Shown here: one piece after another, positions 18,101 to 27,500 of the stretch | Position numbering within the stretch: the stretch's first letter is position 1 | How the letters are laid out: each line of letters opens with the position of its first letter | Assembly (NCBI GenBank): GCA_003116975.1 | Contig: BGKB01000011.1 | Coordinates: forward strand, 186,001-250,000 | Direction of reading: 5' to 3' | Source of the DNA: Aurantiochytrium sp. KH105 | Taxonomy: Eukaryota > Sar > Bigyra > Thraustochytrida > Thraustochytriidae | DNA: 64,000 nt | Notes under the pieces: generated by a model | What the model was told of the DNA's origin: nothing | The model's database searches: none | What the model saw: the letters and a program-made list of their open reading frames with translations, nothing else | Program-made: the position numbers and the translations under genes

Positions 18101-20631
18101 GAATCGCTGCCGAGACGCAAGCCAAGGCCAAAGAGTATCGTCTCAAGGCGGAAAAGGAAGAGCGCGAGGCGCGCAAACTCGAGCAGGAAGAAACGAAGCG
18201 AACCATCGAGGAACTAGGCGGAGAGGAAGCGTATCTGGAACAAGTTGAACACGAACGCAATGTCACGTTTTCGCGAGCCGTGACTGTGCGCGAGTTTCCA
18301 AAGTACTTTTCGAATGAGCACGCCATGGCCATTGATCTTCGGGCCGCGCGTAAGCGTGGCAAGGAAAAGCAGGTTGTCGGCGATGACCTCGAGGCCATTG
18401 CGAGGACGGTACGCGTGGTCTTGGACCCCGCGTCTGAGGCGCCTTTGCCGTCTGTAGAGGAGGAGCTCGTGCACCGCGACCCCAAGGCTGCCGCAGCTGC
18501 GAGAAAGAGCAAGCGTACGGGGAAGCGTCCCTCCCTTTCTGCAACGCTCAAACGAATGCATTCCTCGTTGAAACGCCGCTCGTATGCGCCGACGATGTCC
18601 GGTGCCAAGGACGAGGACGAGGTAGCTCGTGCAAAGTTCGCGCTCATGCGGCAAGGTATTCCCGAAGCTGCGCTCTCTGCGACGGGTGCGACACTCAATC
18701 TTGGCATCATCTCGTGCCCAGCGGTTGAATATTGCGTGGATACGGGTGCTGGGAAGGGCGATCAAGACGAGGTGGCCTCAGCCGTATCAGTCTCGTCATC
18801 AGTTCCACAAGGCGCCAAAAGCCTGATGTGTCTCTTTAATGGTGGCGGCAAATCAGCCCAGCAAAAGGCGAACAAGCGCAAGTCGCAAAAGAGCAGATCG
18901 TCCAAGCGCCAATCACGAAAGTCGCAGCGCCGGCGATCAGCATACTATGAAGAAGATGACGAAGACGACGACGAGGACGCGGACAGCGTTGTCCGTCTTG
19001 ATGTCAAAACCGACCCGGTCTCGCTGGGCGACGAGTACCCGGATGCACGGCCAGGCACGGTGATCATGACGAGAAGCGGACCCCGATACAACTGGGCTCC
19101 GTGCTTTTGCCGGGTCGAGGGCTTTGAGCTGAACTATTTTGAGAGTGCAGAGCCTGACGGGACTGGCGAAATGCGCGGCGTGACGAAAATCGGCACGGTG
19201 CATATCGGCAGCGTGGCAGCCATCGAGCAATTTTCAACCGATTCGCTCGATGAAAAACTGGCGGGCACACTCAGGACGAACTGTGTCTTGCGGTTGCGCG
19301 TGCGGAGCCGCGTTGGCTACCACTTGGTGCTGGCTTTTCCCGACGAGGACATGAAGGACCGCGTGGCGGACCACATCGAGCGGGCACTTTCCATGTGGAA
19401 GGCTGAGACAGCGGCGCTCAAGCAAATGGCTCGCGGAGAATTCCGCGATTCAGAACGTGTCGAGGAGGCCAAAAAGATGCTTGAGGACGGCAGAATGTCG
19501 CGCAAGTCATTCAAGCAGGCCATGCTCCAGCAGCTGAGCTCTGAGTCCGAGTATGCGCAGCTTCATGTTGCCATGTACGGCGAAGATGATTACGATAAGC
19601 GCGTGAAATGCGCCACGTGTGGAGCCATCAACTTTCTCGTGGGCGCACCGCCCGAGCCGGACGGCTACATTTGCCACACGTGCAAGGAACCGCTTGAGCT
19701 TCCCGACGAAATGGATGATGAGCCGATTGTTGAGAGTGGAGGCACGCTCAGTGCATCGAGCTTCAGCGGGCGAAGTAGCGGTATGCTGACCCCGCGAGCG
19801 AGCCGCATCAACTCGACCGTCTTTGATGAGCTAGATGCGGAGGATCTCGAGTCGCTTCCGCCGCCGCCCAGTTTTCCCATTACCATCTCGCTCAAGGACA
19901 AGTCGTCTCTGACGGTTTTTGAGGTGGACCTTTTGCCGCATCCGCGCAAGTACGAGCCGACCCAGTCCCGCATGTACTTTTACACTTTCCGCTGTCAGTA
20001 TGTGGAACCGGTGAAGCCCTCGAAAAAGAGGAGAAGCAAGGCGAAGCCGGAGGTGCATCACTGGATCGTGGATCAGCCTTTCGAAGCTTTCCATAATTTG
20101 CACCGCAGCCTCGGCCAGTTTGCAGAGGAGTGGAACAAATCGGTCGATCTTCCGGAGTGGGTAGACGTTGAGCCGGCCAGGACCGAACGCGAGACGGCCG
20201 AACTGCGCCTCAACTGCCTCAATGACTACATGGAAGCCTTTCTCGAGCTTGCACAGGTGGACGAATTCATCTTCCAGGCTCCCCCTGTGCGCATCTTTTT
20301 CAATCTTCGAGCCCTCAAGGTGGCGCCGTTATCTCCCAAAGAGCTCGAGGACTTGCGTCCCGCCTTTGAGACGCTCGAGACCTTTCATAAGGAAAAGAAA
20401 CAGTGGTCGGCGGAGATTTATGATCTCTTTGTTCAGATTGTGGAGATCGAGCCTCGTTTGGACGCTACAGCCAGCGCCGACGCGGTCTTTAACAGCATTG
20501 AGTATGCTATTGCTCGCCTCTCGTATCAGGAGAAGAGTGACGTCTTTCACACGGGCCAGCGGTACATGCAGACCCTCGAATCGGTCAATGCATACCTTGA
20601 CGAGCTCGTATCTGCTCTTGATTACAAGTGA
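15112..20631 (+). CDS. Unconventional myosin heavy chain with PH, zinc-ribbon and PX-like tail
   Basis: An 1839-residue actin-based motor. The motor domain (about 45-870) has the P-loop GESGAGKT at 159-166, switch I NHNSSRFGKF from 216 and switch II DIFGFEVF from 490. YIRCIKPN near 705 is followed by an acidic insertion (about 724-745) not usual at that place. An IQ-like motif (STIIQRLARRK) lies near 910, then a charged coiled coil or single helix (about 925-1050). The tail holds a basic Ser/Lys-rich stretch, a PH-like domain from about 1312 (TVIMTRSGPRYNW), a CxxC-CxxC zinc ribbon (C1500, C1503, C1521, C1524) and a PX-like domain (about 1594-1745). PH and PX modules bind phosphoinositides, so a membrane-cargo motor is inferred. 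The first in-frame ATG, at 15112, is used. The class cannot be assigned without a tree. Confidence 0.9.
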   Translation: MDTLRRGTLLWLPGKQGSYELGEVSQREGSMLGVDVLSTQQSFTLDLESLDVKVFKANKDVVEDMTALRNLHLPGILYNIRERSLADEPYTFMCNTVLVAVNPLKHIEAPEGILGTRKALNAPHPYAIAEVAFQQMSFGAGRRQDRRDSPVNQSILVSGESGAGKTESSKMVLEHLVHRCVNDADGDAGAISHLDRRLLDSNPILEAFGNASTKRNHNSSRFGKFLKLHFEKGVGGRRTVNPLQPLHICGASIETYLLERSRVTLHGEGERSYHIFYMLLAGASSEQRLAYDLDHEFVLTRPKKRPADRPLPRKSAHGMRISLERLEARDLEGFTELCESLSTFNIPPSSSDPGAISQERLFGIVAAILHLGNVSFENDENTSEGYVALVQDEVPLQTASELLGVDSEDLRNSIMVRKVKTVHEQIIVKRDARGAKDAADAMVKSLYVQLFDWLVRHITSSFGSPTDQSALADANSKKEAPESFFIGVLDIFGFEVFSVNDFEQLLINFANEALQSSFKKQVLEAELKLYASEGLQVPDTDFDFTPDDMSCMNLLRGINKRDPGVLGTIDAEGRQPQPLDEKMCAHLHRAFKGHPKFPTPHPRDQRTTFKILHFAGEVKYTVGSFIEKNSDKMPAEVNDLFEQSANVLVKEMFPRIEDDRRRNSTDRAAARAGRAVRNISTTIISAFREQMDELLDTLGGTRCSYIRCIKPNPTMRRRGGDAFEEVLFDQEDDELDGEEDDDDNDDANDDASARAAKAARWFDNPFVSSQLENLGIPQTTKVMQLGFPTRVPFDFLLSSYKSMLPAEVLRVWETIGEGNDRAFIKALFFAFHIEPSTYKLGLTKVFFRSGMLDQLTQVLDAATSKSLDEEVVQRFRGSFARQLWRRTLAKVRAVKEFEDLLAFCRKRNSASTIIQRLARRKVAEMEAKAELARQRELKQKREQEEKKEQARLAAKREAAAQKAAAEAEQQRLREAADLKARAELESEMRRAAEEAARIAAETQAKAKEYRLKAEKEEREARKLEQEETKRTIEELGGEEAYLEQVEHERNVTFSRAVTVREFPKYFSNEHAMAIDLRAARKRGKEKQVVGDDLEAIARTVRVVLDPASEAPLPSVEEELVHRDPKAAAAARKSKRTGKRPSLSATLKRMHSSLKRRSYAPTMSGAKDEDEVARAKFALMRQGIPEAALSATGATLNLGIISCPAVEYCVDTGAGKGDQDEVASAVSVSSSVPQGAKSLMCLFNGGGKSAQQKANKRKSQKSRSSKRQSRKSQRRRSAYYEEDDEDDDEDADSVVRLDVKTDPVSLGDEYPDARPGTVIMTRSGPRYNWAPCFCRVEGFELNYFESAEPDGTGEMRGVTKIGTVHIGSVAAIEQFSTDSLDEKLAGTLRTNCVLRLRVRSRVGYHLVLAFPDEDMKDRVADHIERALSMWKAETAALKQMARGEFRDSERVEEAKKMLEDGRMSRKSFKQAMLQQLSSESEYAQLHVAMYGEDDYDKRVKCATCGAINFLVGAPPEPDGYICHTCKEPLELPDEMDDEPIVESGGTLSASSFSGRSSGMLTPRASRINSTVFDELDAEDLESLPPPPSFPITISLKDKSSLTVFEVDLLPHPRKYEPTQSRMYFYTFRCQYVEPVKPSKKRRSKAKPEVHHWIVDQPFEAFHNLHRSLGQFAEEWNKSVDLPEWVDVEPARTERETAELRLNCLNDYMEAFLELAQVDEFIFQAPPVRIFFNLRALKVAPLSPKELEDLRPAFETLETFHKEKKQWSAEIYDLFVQIVEIEPRLDATASADAVFNSIEYAIARLSYQEKSDVFHTGQRYMQTLESVNAYLDELVSALDYK

Positions 20632-20701
20632 GAAATTTTTATTTGTCTGTCTCGTAAATGTGTACGTATGTTGCGCTCATTTGCGCGGGTGGAACCAGAT
20701 A

Positions 20702-20707
20702 AATAAA
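20702..20707 (+). terminator. Putative polyadenylation signal of the myosin gene
   Basis: AATAAA lies 71 bp after the myosin stop codon, in the 210-bp spacer shared with the convergent RCHY1 gene. Confidence 0.5.
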
Positions 20708-20841
20708 ATGTAGAGTGAACGTCATACACTATTTTGATCTTTGGCACCAAGTCCAACCGAAGTATGCCCATGCGGGATGGGTCAGCCCCTTCTATAATCG
20801 CCGAGAAAGAACACATACTTGCCAAGATTTACTCATGAGTT

Positions 20842-22119
20842 TCATTCTTCTTCTTCTTCGTCGTCGTCGTCGTCGTTGCTGTCGTTTTCCTCGGCGTCAT
20901 CCACAAATGAGTCCTCCATTCCGACATCGCTTGCCAAAACATTTGCAGCTGAAGCAGCCTGCGCCGACAACCACCCTGGAGCAGGAGATGGTAACTCTTG
21001 TCCCTCTTGAAGAATCTCCTGGGCATCTTCTGGATTCTCATCTCGAGGAGGCCCGCGCTTTCGGGAAAGTACGACAGTGTTGAAAGACTTGCATGAAGGG
21101 CAAATGTGGGCCAAAAAGTGAAAGGGCACAGCAGCGCTCTTTTGACAGTCGTCGCAGTGAATATGAGCCACCCAGTTTTTATACTCGTCTGGCATGGGTT
21201 GTGCCGCGATGGTTTCTTCGATTTGCTGTAAGATCACGGCCTGGCTGCCCTGGTCCAGATACGAGACGCGACAAATTGGACACGTGTGTGCGCCTGCCAA
21301 AAGTGCCTGGTCCTGGCATTGCTTGTGCATCGCGTGACCACAGCGTAGCAAGGCGATCTGTCGTGTTGAATCCTGCATCCGTTCGAAGCAGGCCACACAC
21401 TTGTTCGAAGAGTCAACGCAAGTATGATTGGAAAAGACACCTGGTGGGAGGCACAGTCTGCATTTGTCACAATGTTGAAAATCTTCTCGCTTGCCAATGC
21501 GACAGATCCCACACCCATCGCAATGAAAGATCTCCTTGCTTTCGTCGTCGGACCATAGCCTGCACGGCTCGCAGTAATAGTGCGTCTCACGCCAAGAGCA
21601 CGAAGTGTTTGAGCAGGCTCGGCCAAGTGGCTGCAGCGTTTTGCAGGCGCGACACATGATGGTCTTGGTTGCACAGCGATTAATTTCGTGATCGTCGACC
21701 ACTTCGTTGTGACACAAACGACAAGGATAGATTTTGCCGCAGCAGTTGGAAAGGATCGAGCATTGCCGCTTGTAGTGCCTGCACGCCTCGAGGCCCAACG
21801 GAGTGCCCATAGTCACGGCGACGTTTGCATCATCGGCGGATTTTGAAGAAGCGTTCCCGTTGCCGCCCTCTTCGTCTGTGGCAGATGTGCCGGCAAGCGC
21901 CGTCGCGTTCGCTGCTGTTACGCTCGTTGCTGTCGCTGTCGGCGCCACTGCCGCGGCCAACGAGTAGAGCTCTTGGATCTTCTTGGTGCGTTCCTCGACA
22001 CCCAGCGAAAGATCGAGCGCGATGGCGCGGATACGCTCGTTCAGGTTCGCTACCGTCGGCGACTCTTGCCCTTGGTGAAGCGGCGCTCCGCCCGCCGCGC
22101 TGTCGCTGTTGTTGCCCAT
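20842..22119 (-). CDS. RCHY1: RCHY1/PIRH2-type RING and CHY zinc-finger E3 ubiquitin ligase
   Basis: A 425-residue protein with the full RCHY1 zinc architecture. An N-terminal Ala/Thr-rich extension (1-105) contains a helix at 25-58. The CHY finger spans about 111-182 (CRHYKRQC, CRLCHNEVVDDHEINRC, CRACKTLQ). The CTCHY-type finger spans about 183-234 (CEPCRLW, CDGCGICRIGK, HCDKCRLC). A RING-H2 finger lies at 241-283 (CVACFERM, CGHAMHKQC, CPIC). A C-terminal rubredoxin-like ribbon (HCDDC 321-325, CPSCKSFN 340-347) follows. The family transfers ubiquitin to substrates such as p53 in animals, and plant and algal relatives respond to iron. The tail ends in a run of Asp/Glu. The gene is convergent with the myosin, and its upstream flank contains the mitochondrial insertion. 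Confidence 0.92.
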   Translation of the reverse strand: MGNNSDSAAGGAPLHQGQESPTVANLNERIRAIALDLSLGVEERTKKIQELYSLAAAVAPTATATSVTAANATALAGTSATDEEGGNGNASSKSADDANVAVTMGTPLGLEACRHYKRQCSILSNCCGKIYPCRLCHNEVVDDHEINRCATKTIMCRACKTLQPLGRACSNTSCSWRETHYYCEPCRLWSDDESKEIFHCDGCGICRIGKREDFQHCDKCRLCLPPGVFSNHTCVDSSNKCVACFERMQDSTRQIALLRCGHAMHKQCQDQALLAGAHTCPICRVSYLDQGSQAVILQQIEETIAAQPMPDEYKNWVAHIHCDDCQKSAAVPFHFLAHICPSCKSFNTVVLSRKRGPPRDENPEDAQEILQEGQELPSPAPGWLSAQAASAANVLASDVGMEDSFVDDAEENDSNDDDDDEEEEE

Positions 22120-22245
22120 TCTTGCGCGTCACACGTCGAGAGTGACTTCGTCCCGTGTGCGACTTGAAGTTTTGCCGCACCTCTTCTTATCAGTACTAGC
22201 GAGTACTAGACAAAGTAGTTTGTAGCGCGACGCAGAACGTCAAGA

Positions 22246-22560
22246 TGCCCATGGAAAAGGATTTACAGGAATTACACCCCAACCCATCAAGCTTAGAAAA
22301 AAAGTAATCATAGGGGCTAGAACAAACAAAACTTTATTAGCACTACTAGGCAAAATAGTTTCTTTTACGAGCAACTTAAGTCCATCAGCGAAAGCCTGCA
22401 ATAGACCAAAGGCACCTATAACGTTTGGCCCGCGCCGCCGTTGGATACTACTAAGGATTTTACGTTCTGCTACAGTAAATAGAGCAATACTAACTAGCAA
22501 AGGCACAACGATAGCCAATGCTTTCAAGACATTTTCAATATGGAAATGCCCTTGAAAGCC
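22246..22560 (-). pseudogene. nad1: Nuclear copy of mitochondrial nad1 (NUMT fragment)
   Basis: About 105 codons on the minus strand encode the N-terminal part of NADH dehydrogenase subunit 1 of respiratory complex I. The diagnostic stretch VAERKILSSIQRRRGPNVIG is followed by LLQAFADGLKLLVKE and LAPMITFFLSLMGWGVIPVN. The frame is uninterrupted in the standard code, but only about one third of nad1 is present, and there is neither a targeting sequence nor a proper start. The block is clearly more AT-rich than its surroundings. A 10-bp sequence AACGTCAAGA occurs on both sides (22236-22245 and 22591-22600). The most likely reading is a recent insertion of mitochondrial DNA. A misassembled mitochondrial read is the alternative. 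Confidence 0.85.
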
Positions 22561-22739
22561 CACGGATGGAGAAAAGTCGTGGTATCAGGAAACGTCAAGA
22601 AGTACTTCTCGAGAAAGACCTTCCTCCCCCAAGTAAGCCCTGCGGAAAGGTTTAATCTATCAAAATTCAAGTTTAATGTTTCGTGCCGATTTCTGTTGTG
22701 ATAGAATGTCAGTCATTGCAGTGTTTCAATTTGCCTCTG

Positions 22740-22740
<1 letters not shown>

Positions 22741-22767
<27 letters not shown>
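22741..22767. repeat. (TC)n microsatellite
   Basis: Thirteen tandem TC dinucleotides in the AT-richer DNA to the right of the mitochondrial insertion. Confidence 0.9.
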
Positions 22768-22770
<3 letters not shown>

Positions 22771-22913
22771 TTTGTAGCTGATTGTAAGATAAGTGTTTAA
22801 AAGGGCACCTCTTTCTCGGGATTTTCTCGCTGTGCGCCTCGTTGTTTTCGAAGCATGTTATACCACGAAGGAGTGCCAAGCTCGATCTGTGAAAGTCTAA
22901 CTTCGACATTTTG

Positions 22914-23138
22914 TCATGCCAGGATGCCAATGTTGACGTCATTGTTTGATCTTGCTTTACCTTGATCTGCTGCAGCTAATCTACACATCAAAGCATTCAA
23001 AAGCAGAGTCTCACTTTTCATATCGTCGTGCGCCTTGTACGCATCAAAAAAGTCGCCATACGCTATGGAATACTCTTCAAGTAAAACGAGGACCTTTGAA
23101 TATTGCTCCTGCTTGCTGCGAGTCACACTCGTTTCCAT
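22914..23138 (-). CDS. Possible small protein, unknown
   Basis: An ATG-initiated frame of 74 residues (METSVTRSKQEQYSKVLVLL at the start) with an amphipathic, helix-like pattern in its middle and none of the Arg/Ala bias of neighbouring shadow frames. No family is recognised. It sits in a stretch that otherwise lacks genes between RCHY1 and the UBR gene. It may be a real short gene, a terminal exon or chance. Confidence 0.2.
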   Translation of the reverse strand: METSVTRSKQEQYSKVLVLLEEYSIAYGDFFDAYKAHDDMKSETLLLNALMCRLAAADQGKARSNNDVNIGILA

Positions 23139-23416
23139 CTGGTGATTGTGTGAAGCGCTCACACCTGCAATACAATTGATTCGATGCAGTCATCGAGGGT
23201 CTCATTTCGAGGAGTATTTATAAGGCTCTCGAAGCACCATCAAACCAACCCCCCTTACCTCTGCACCGCCTGACCGCCGCATCACACCTCTGCAGCTCTC
23301 CAGCATAGCGTCCGTCGGTCCGGTCGACAAGGAGACTCGTGGCCGTGTGGGGCCAGGAATTCATCCTGCCGTGCACACGCGCCATGCCAGGTTTCCCCGG
23401 GATCCCGCTCTTTCGA

Positions 23417-23446
23417 GCTGCTGCTGCTGCTGCTGCTGCTGCTGCT
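23417..23446. repeat. (CTG)n trinucleotide repeat
   Basis: About ten tandem CTG/GCT triplets upstream of the UBR gene. Confidence 0.85.
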
Positions 23447-24365
23447 ATCCAAGCAGCTGCACCTGCAGCTACGGACGCGGGTGCTCTTTTACACCTCGCA
23501 GTCGCTCGCCCTCGCCGCCACGCGCAGCGTGCTGCAGGTGCAAGCCCCTCCCCCTCTCTTCCTCCGAAGGACGCCCTCCAAGAGTCACTTCTCTTCTCTC
23601 GCTGGTCCAGCCACAGCCAGTACTAACTACACCCTTCATCCATCCGGCACGCCAGGCCGCGTCGACCCAGGACGCGAGGCGTTGGGGCCCAGCGCCTCGC
23701 CTGCCGGCGCGTCTTTCGCTTCGCGCGCGTGTGCAAGCAACTGCAAGCCTCTCTGCGCGTCCAGTCCTGGCTGCCGCGCTCCGTCCTCGCAGGCGTTCTC
23801 GCCCTCGCTCAGCGATCGCCGCGGCAGAGCACGAAAGACCTTTCGGGGCCCCCGGGGCCCCTATCCTCTCCTCCCTCTCCCCGCGATCAGCCTCGTCTCT
23901 CTCTCGACCGAGGCCGAGCCCGCCCTGCAAGAGCCCGGCACGAACGCATGCGCGGCAGAGCCGCAGCTGCAGACGGCGGAGCGCGAGCAGAGCAGGCAGA
24001 GCAGGGCGGGCGCGGCGGAGCAGCTGCAGCAGCAGAGCGCGGCGAGGCTCCCTCCTGCAGGGCCGATCGTCGAGCCCGCCGTTGGCTTCCTCGAGCGGGT
24101 TTTGAGTTGAGTTGGAGTTGATCTGATCATCCGCGCGCGGTCGCTCTCGGTATCCGAGGCCGCAGAACCGCGGCGGGGCGGAACAGGGCAGCGCAGAGCC
24201 GCGGCCTCAGGCTCCGCCGGCGGCAAGAGGGAGGAGGCGGGCGGGCGATCGCGCGTGCGCCGCGGGCCGGGCGAGATCCGATTGCATCTCTCGCGCGGGT
24301 GTCATCATCATCATTCATCATCTTGTAGTCTCTCAACGTCTCTCGCGACCTCGTCTCGGTTCGAC

Positions 24366-24405
24366 GCGACGACACGACACGCGACGCGACGACACGACAC
24401 GCGAC
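24366..24405. repeat. 20-bp tandem duplication
   Basis: Two perfect head-to-tail copies of GCGACGACACGACACGCGAC, about 120 bp before the UBR start codon. Confidence 0.85.
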
Positions 24406-24522
24406 GCGGCGGCGCAGCGCGGGCGGGAAGGGCGCGCAAGGTAGACCGCCAACGCCCGTCGCTGGTTGATCTGGTCCGACGGCGGCCCGGCGGGCCCGTT
24501 CAACAGCGCAGGCTCGTCCGCC

Positions 24523-27500
24523 ATGGCGCGCGGGAGCCCCGCCGAGGTGGGCGTGCACGACGTGCAGCAGCAGGGCTGCCCAGACACCGCCGCCGCGCCG
24601 CGGAGCGGGCCCGGCGCGGACTCGCAAATGGCGGCGGCCTCGCCGATGGCCGCGGAGCACGAGCGCATCCTGCGCAGGAGCCGCGTCCGCAGAGCCCTCC
24701 TCGACGACGAGCCGCCGCTTGCCGTCCCGGAGCTGCAGTGGTGGCGCCAGGAAGGCCGCGGCGTGCCGGCGCTCTGCGACGCCATGGCCGAAACCCTCGA
24801 GGAGATCGTCGCAGAGGACGCCAACATGGACAACGAGGCAGACCTCTCGCGGACGATGCAGCGCGCCTGCATGTGGTTCCAGCACATTATCTGCGCCGAG
24901 GCCGTCGTGTCCACACTGGCGCCCAACACGGCCTGGGCGGAAAGCAGCGCGTTCTGCCACGCGCGCATCCGCGCAGCCACGTCGCGCGAGCCACAGCGCG
25001 TCTGTTCGCGTGCCTTTCGCGCCGGAGACATTGTCTGGAACTGCAAACAGTGCCAAATGGACTCCACGTGCGTCCTCTGCCAAGAGTGCTTCCGAGCATC
25101 GGACCACGAGGGCCACGATGTCTACTTTTATCACGTCATGACGGACGCCGGCGGCTGCTGCGACTGCGGCGACCCGGGCGCTTGGGATCCTAGCGGCTTT
25201 TGCAACAAGCACGGAGAGTCAAACGTTCCCGAACCCAAAAATTGGCTTCCGGCCGCCATGGAGGATGCCGCCGTCGCCCTTCTTCGCCGCGTTGTCAACC
25301 TCATGGCTCACTTTGCATCAAGCGGGCGAAGCGACCTCATCCTCGAGCCCATTCTTGACGCCATGAAGCAGGGTGCCGTCTTCACTACGTCCCCTTACCG
25401 CGAGGAGCTTACGCGCATCTCCGAGTGCCTTACTTTCGCCGTTGCGCCCCACGCACCGCTTCGCCCACGCGAACCTCGCGAGGAAATGTCCGTACCTGTC
25501 CTCATCAACAACTGGTTCCGTCGTGTTGAGGCTGAAGTAGAAGCCGCCTCCACGCCACCTGCAGCGGCAGCAACAGCATCAGGAGCGACGACAGCGGAAC
25601 CAAGTGCTTTTACGAAACGGAATCAGGCGTCTAAACCCGATCCTTTTGTTTTTGCTTCCGTCACCCGAGACAATGTCGCTTTTTGCCGTGAATTTGTCGA
25701 GCAAATGAGCGACACGACCTTTTTCAGAATGTCCGTGCGCAACACGGTGGCGCTTTCGTGCAGTGTCGCGATCGAAGTCATTTCGTCTTGGCTTCAAATG
25801 CTTTGCGGTGATTCTGATTCATTCACACGGCTCACCGCACGGGCTCTCACCGAAGGCCCGCCCACCAACGACGCAGAGCGACAAGACATGGAAAATCAAA
25901 GCCTCGAATGCACTCTGTTGCCGCTCAAGAACCTTATTGTGCACGACCTCTTCCTCCCAAGCTCCACGAGCAAATCCCTTCGCTCAGTGTACATTCGTCT
26001 CCTCGTCGACGGCCTCTTCAAATCAAGATTTGCCGTCGCCTTTGCTAAAACCTACCGTCGCAGTTGCGCGGCACGCATTTATCAGCTTCCCGTGCTCGAG
26101 CTTGGTGACACCGACACAATTTTCGGGCTCTCTGTGCAATTTCTCAACCGCCCCAACCATGTCAAGGACCTCGTTAAAAACTACGGATTCCTCGAGTCCA
26201 TCCTTGGCAGTCTCAAGAGTACCGTGGAGCACTGTATCTCGCAGACCAGTCAACGCGGCGGCGAGACCAACGAAACCGATAGTGACTCTCACCTCGATTT
26301 GCTCAGCCCAGTTCTGACGCATCGCAAGACAAAGTGTATCGTCACCGATCTCACTTACGTTCTGAATGCGCCGGGCATGTCGCTTCGTTTCCTTGCCGCA
26401 CAGCCTCAAGCACTCGGGACGCTCTTTGAGCTCTTTGACCTTCTCTACAATCTCCATACTCAGTCCCGTGTCTGTGCGCCAGAACTGCCGATTCGCGACG
26501 AACGTTGGGTCCCGGCCTTTAACCTGAGCCTCTCTGTTCTCTCGCTGTTTGTCGACCTCACACGCTACTTTACATTTGGGCTCAAGAACCACGCCGTCAC
26601 CAAGGACAGCCCTTTCGCGACCTCCATTATTGAGGCGCTTGAGGCCCTCACGGCAGACAAGAAGATCTCTGGACACGGCTCGCACGAAGCTGTCACGGTT
26701 CGCATTCTCCGCGAATGTGCTGGGCTCACGGCGCAAATTCTCGAAAAGCACGCCCCCGCCGCGCAAACCGTGGTCTACACGGACAATGTTCTTGGCCGCC
26801 TGCCTTACGTTGCTTGCGATGTCGCGCACGATCCGGTCACCTTCCATTGCGCTCTTCAGCGTTTCTTTGCGATGGTCTATCATCAGGCCCTTGCATCGAC
26901 GCTTGATCCTCGCGGCTACCGCGCGCTCCTCGGCAGTGGATCTTCTGGGTATTGGCTCGCGCTTATGCGACAACCCCTCAGCGCTATCATTATTTCTGCA
27001 CAGAGCGCGGCGTCCATGTGGTTGCGTAACGAAGACATGGCCTCGCAAGCAATGAACTATCAGGCTTTACCCTTTGTCTCGGGCGCCTTTATGGACCTTC
27101 GTGCGCTGCAGGCTGCAGCTCTCGAGGTGCCTGGAAACGTCTTTGTCAACTACCTGGTGAATGCCTATGGGTTGAGCAAGTTTTTCGCCTTTGATCGCAT
27201 TCACGACACCTGCGAGCCACCGGAGGGGTACGAAGGCTCTCTCGGGGAGCATCTGCTTGAGACGCTTTGCCGCGTTGCAACTGAACTTCCAGCCCCCACT
27301 CCCGCGGCGCTCGAACGAAGTGGGTTCTCGAAGGAAGACATTCTCGCTGCATCTGACGTGCAACTCCGCCGCGAAATTATCCACCTTTTGGCAATTCGCA
27401 GCGCCAGCTTTAGTGCCATCAATGATACATGTACACACCTTCGCCAAGTCGGTCTGCAGTCTGGGGCAGACCACCTTAAGCGCGTTCTCAGAGAAGTTGC

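Larger units (their letters stand above)
23163..24522. other. GC-rich upstream region of the UBR gene
   Basis: The left edge is AT-rich with a TATA-like TATTTATAAGG at 23215-23225. It is followed by 1.2 kb of GC-rich sequence with a CTG run, a 20-bp tandem duplication and Arg/Ser/Ala-biased frames. An ATG frame at 23384-23626 begins MPGFPGIPLFR and runs into poly-Ala, but shows no domain. The region could be a long 5' UTR or promoter, or hold an unrecognised exon. Confidence 0.45.

Noticed and set aside
24127-25212. 361-codon open frame on the minus strand opposite the UBR N-terminus
   Set aside because: It overlaps the conserved UBR box in antisense, is Arg/Ala-rich and has no domain. It is a shadow of the GC-rich coding strand.
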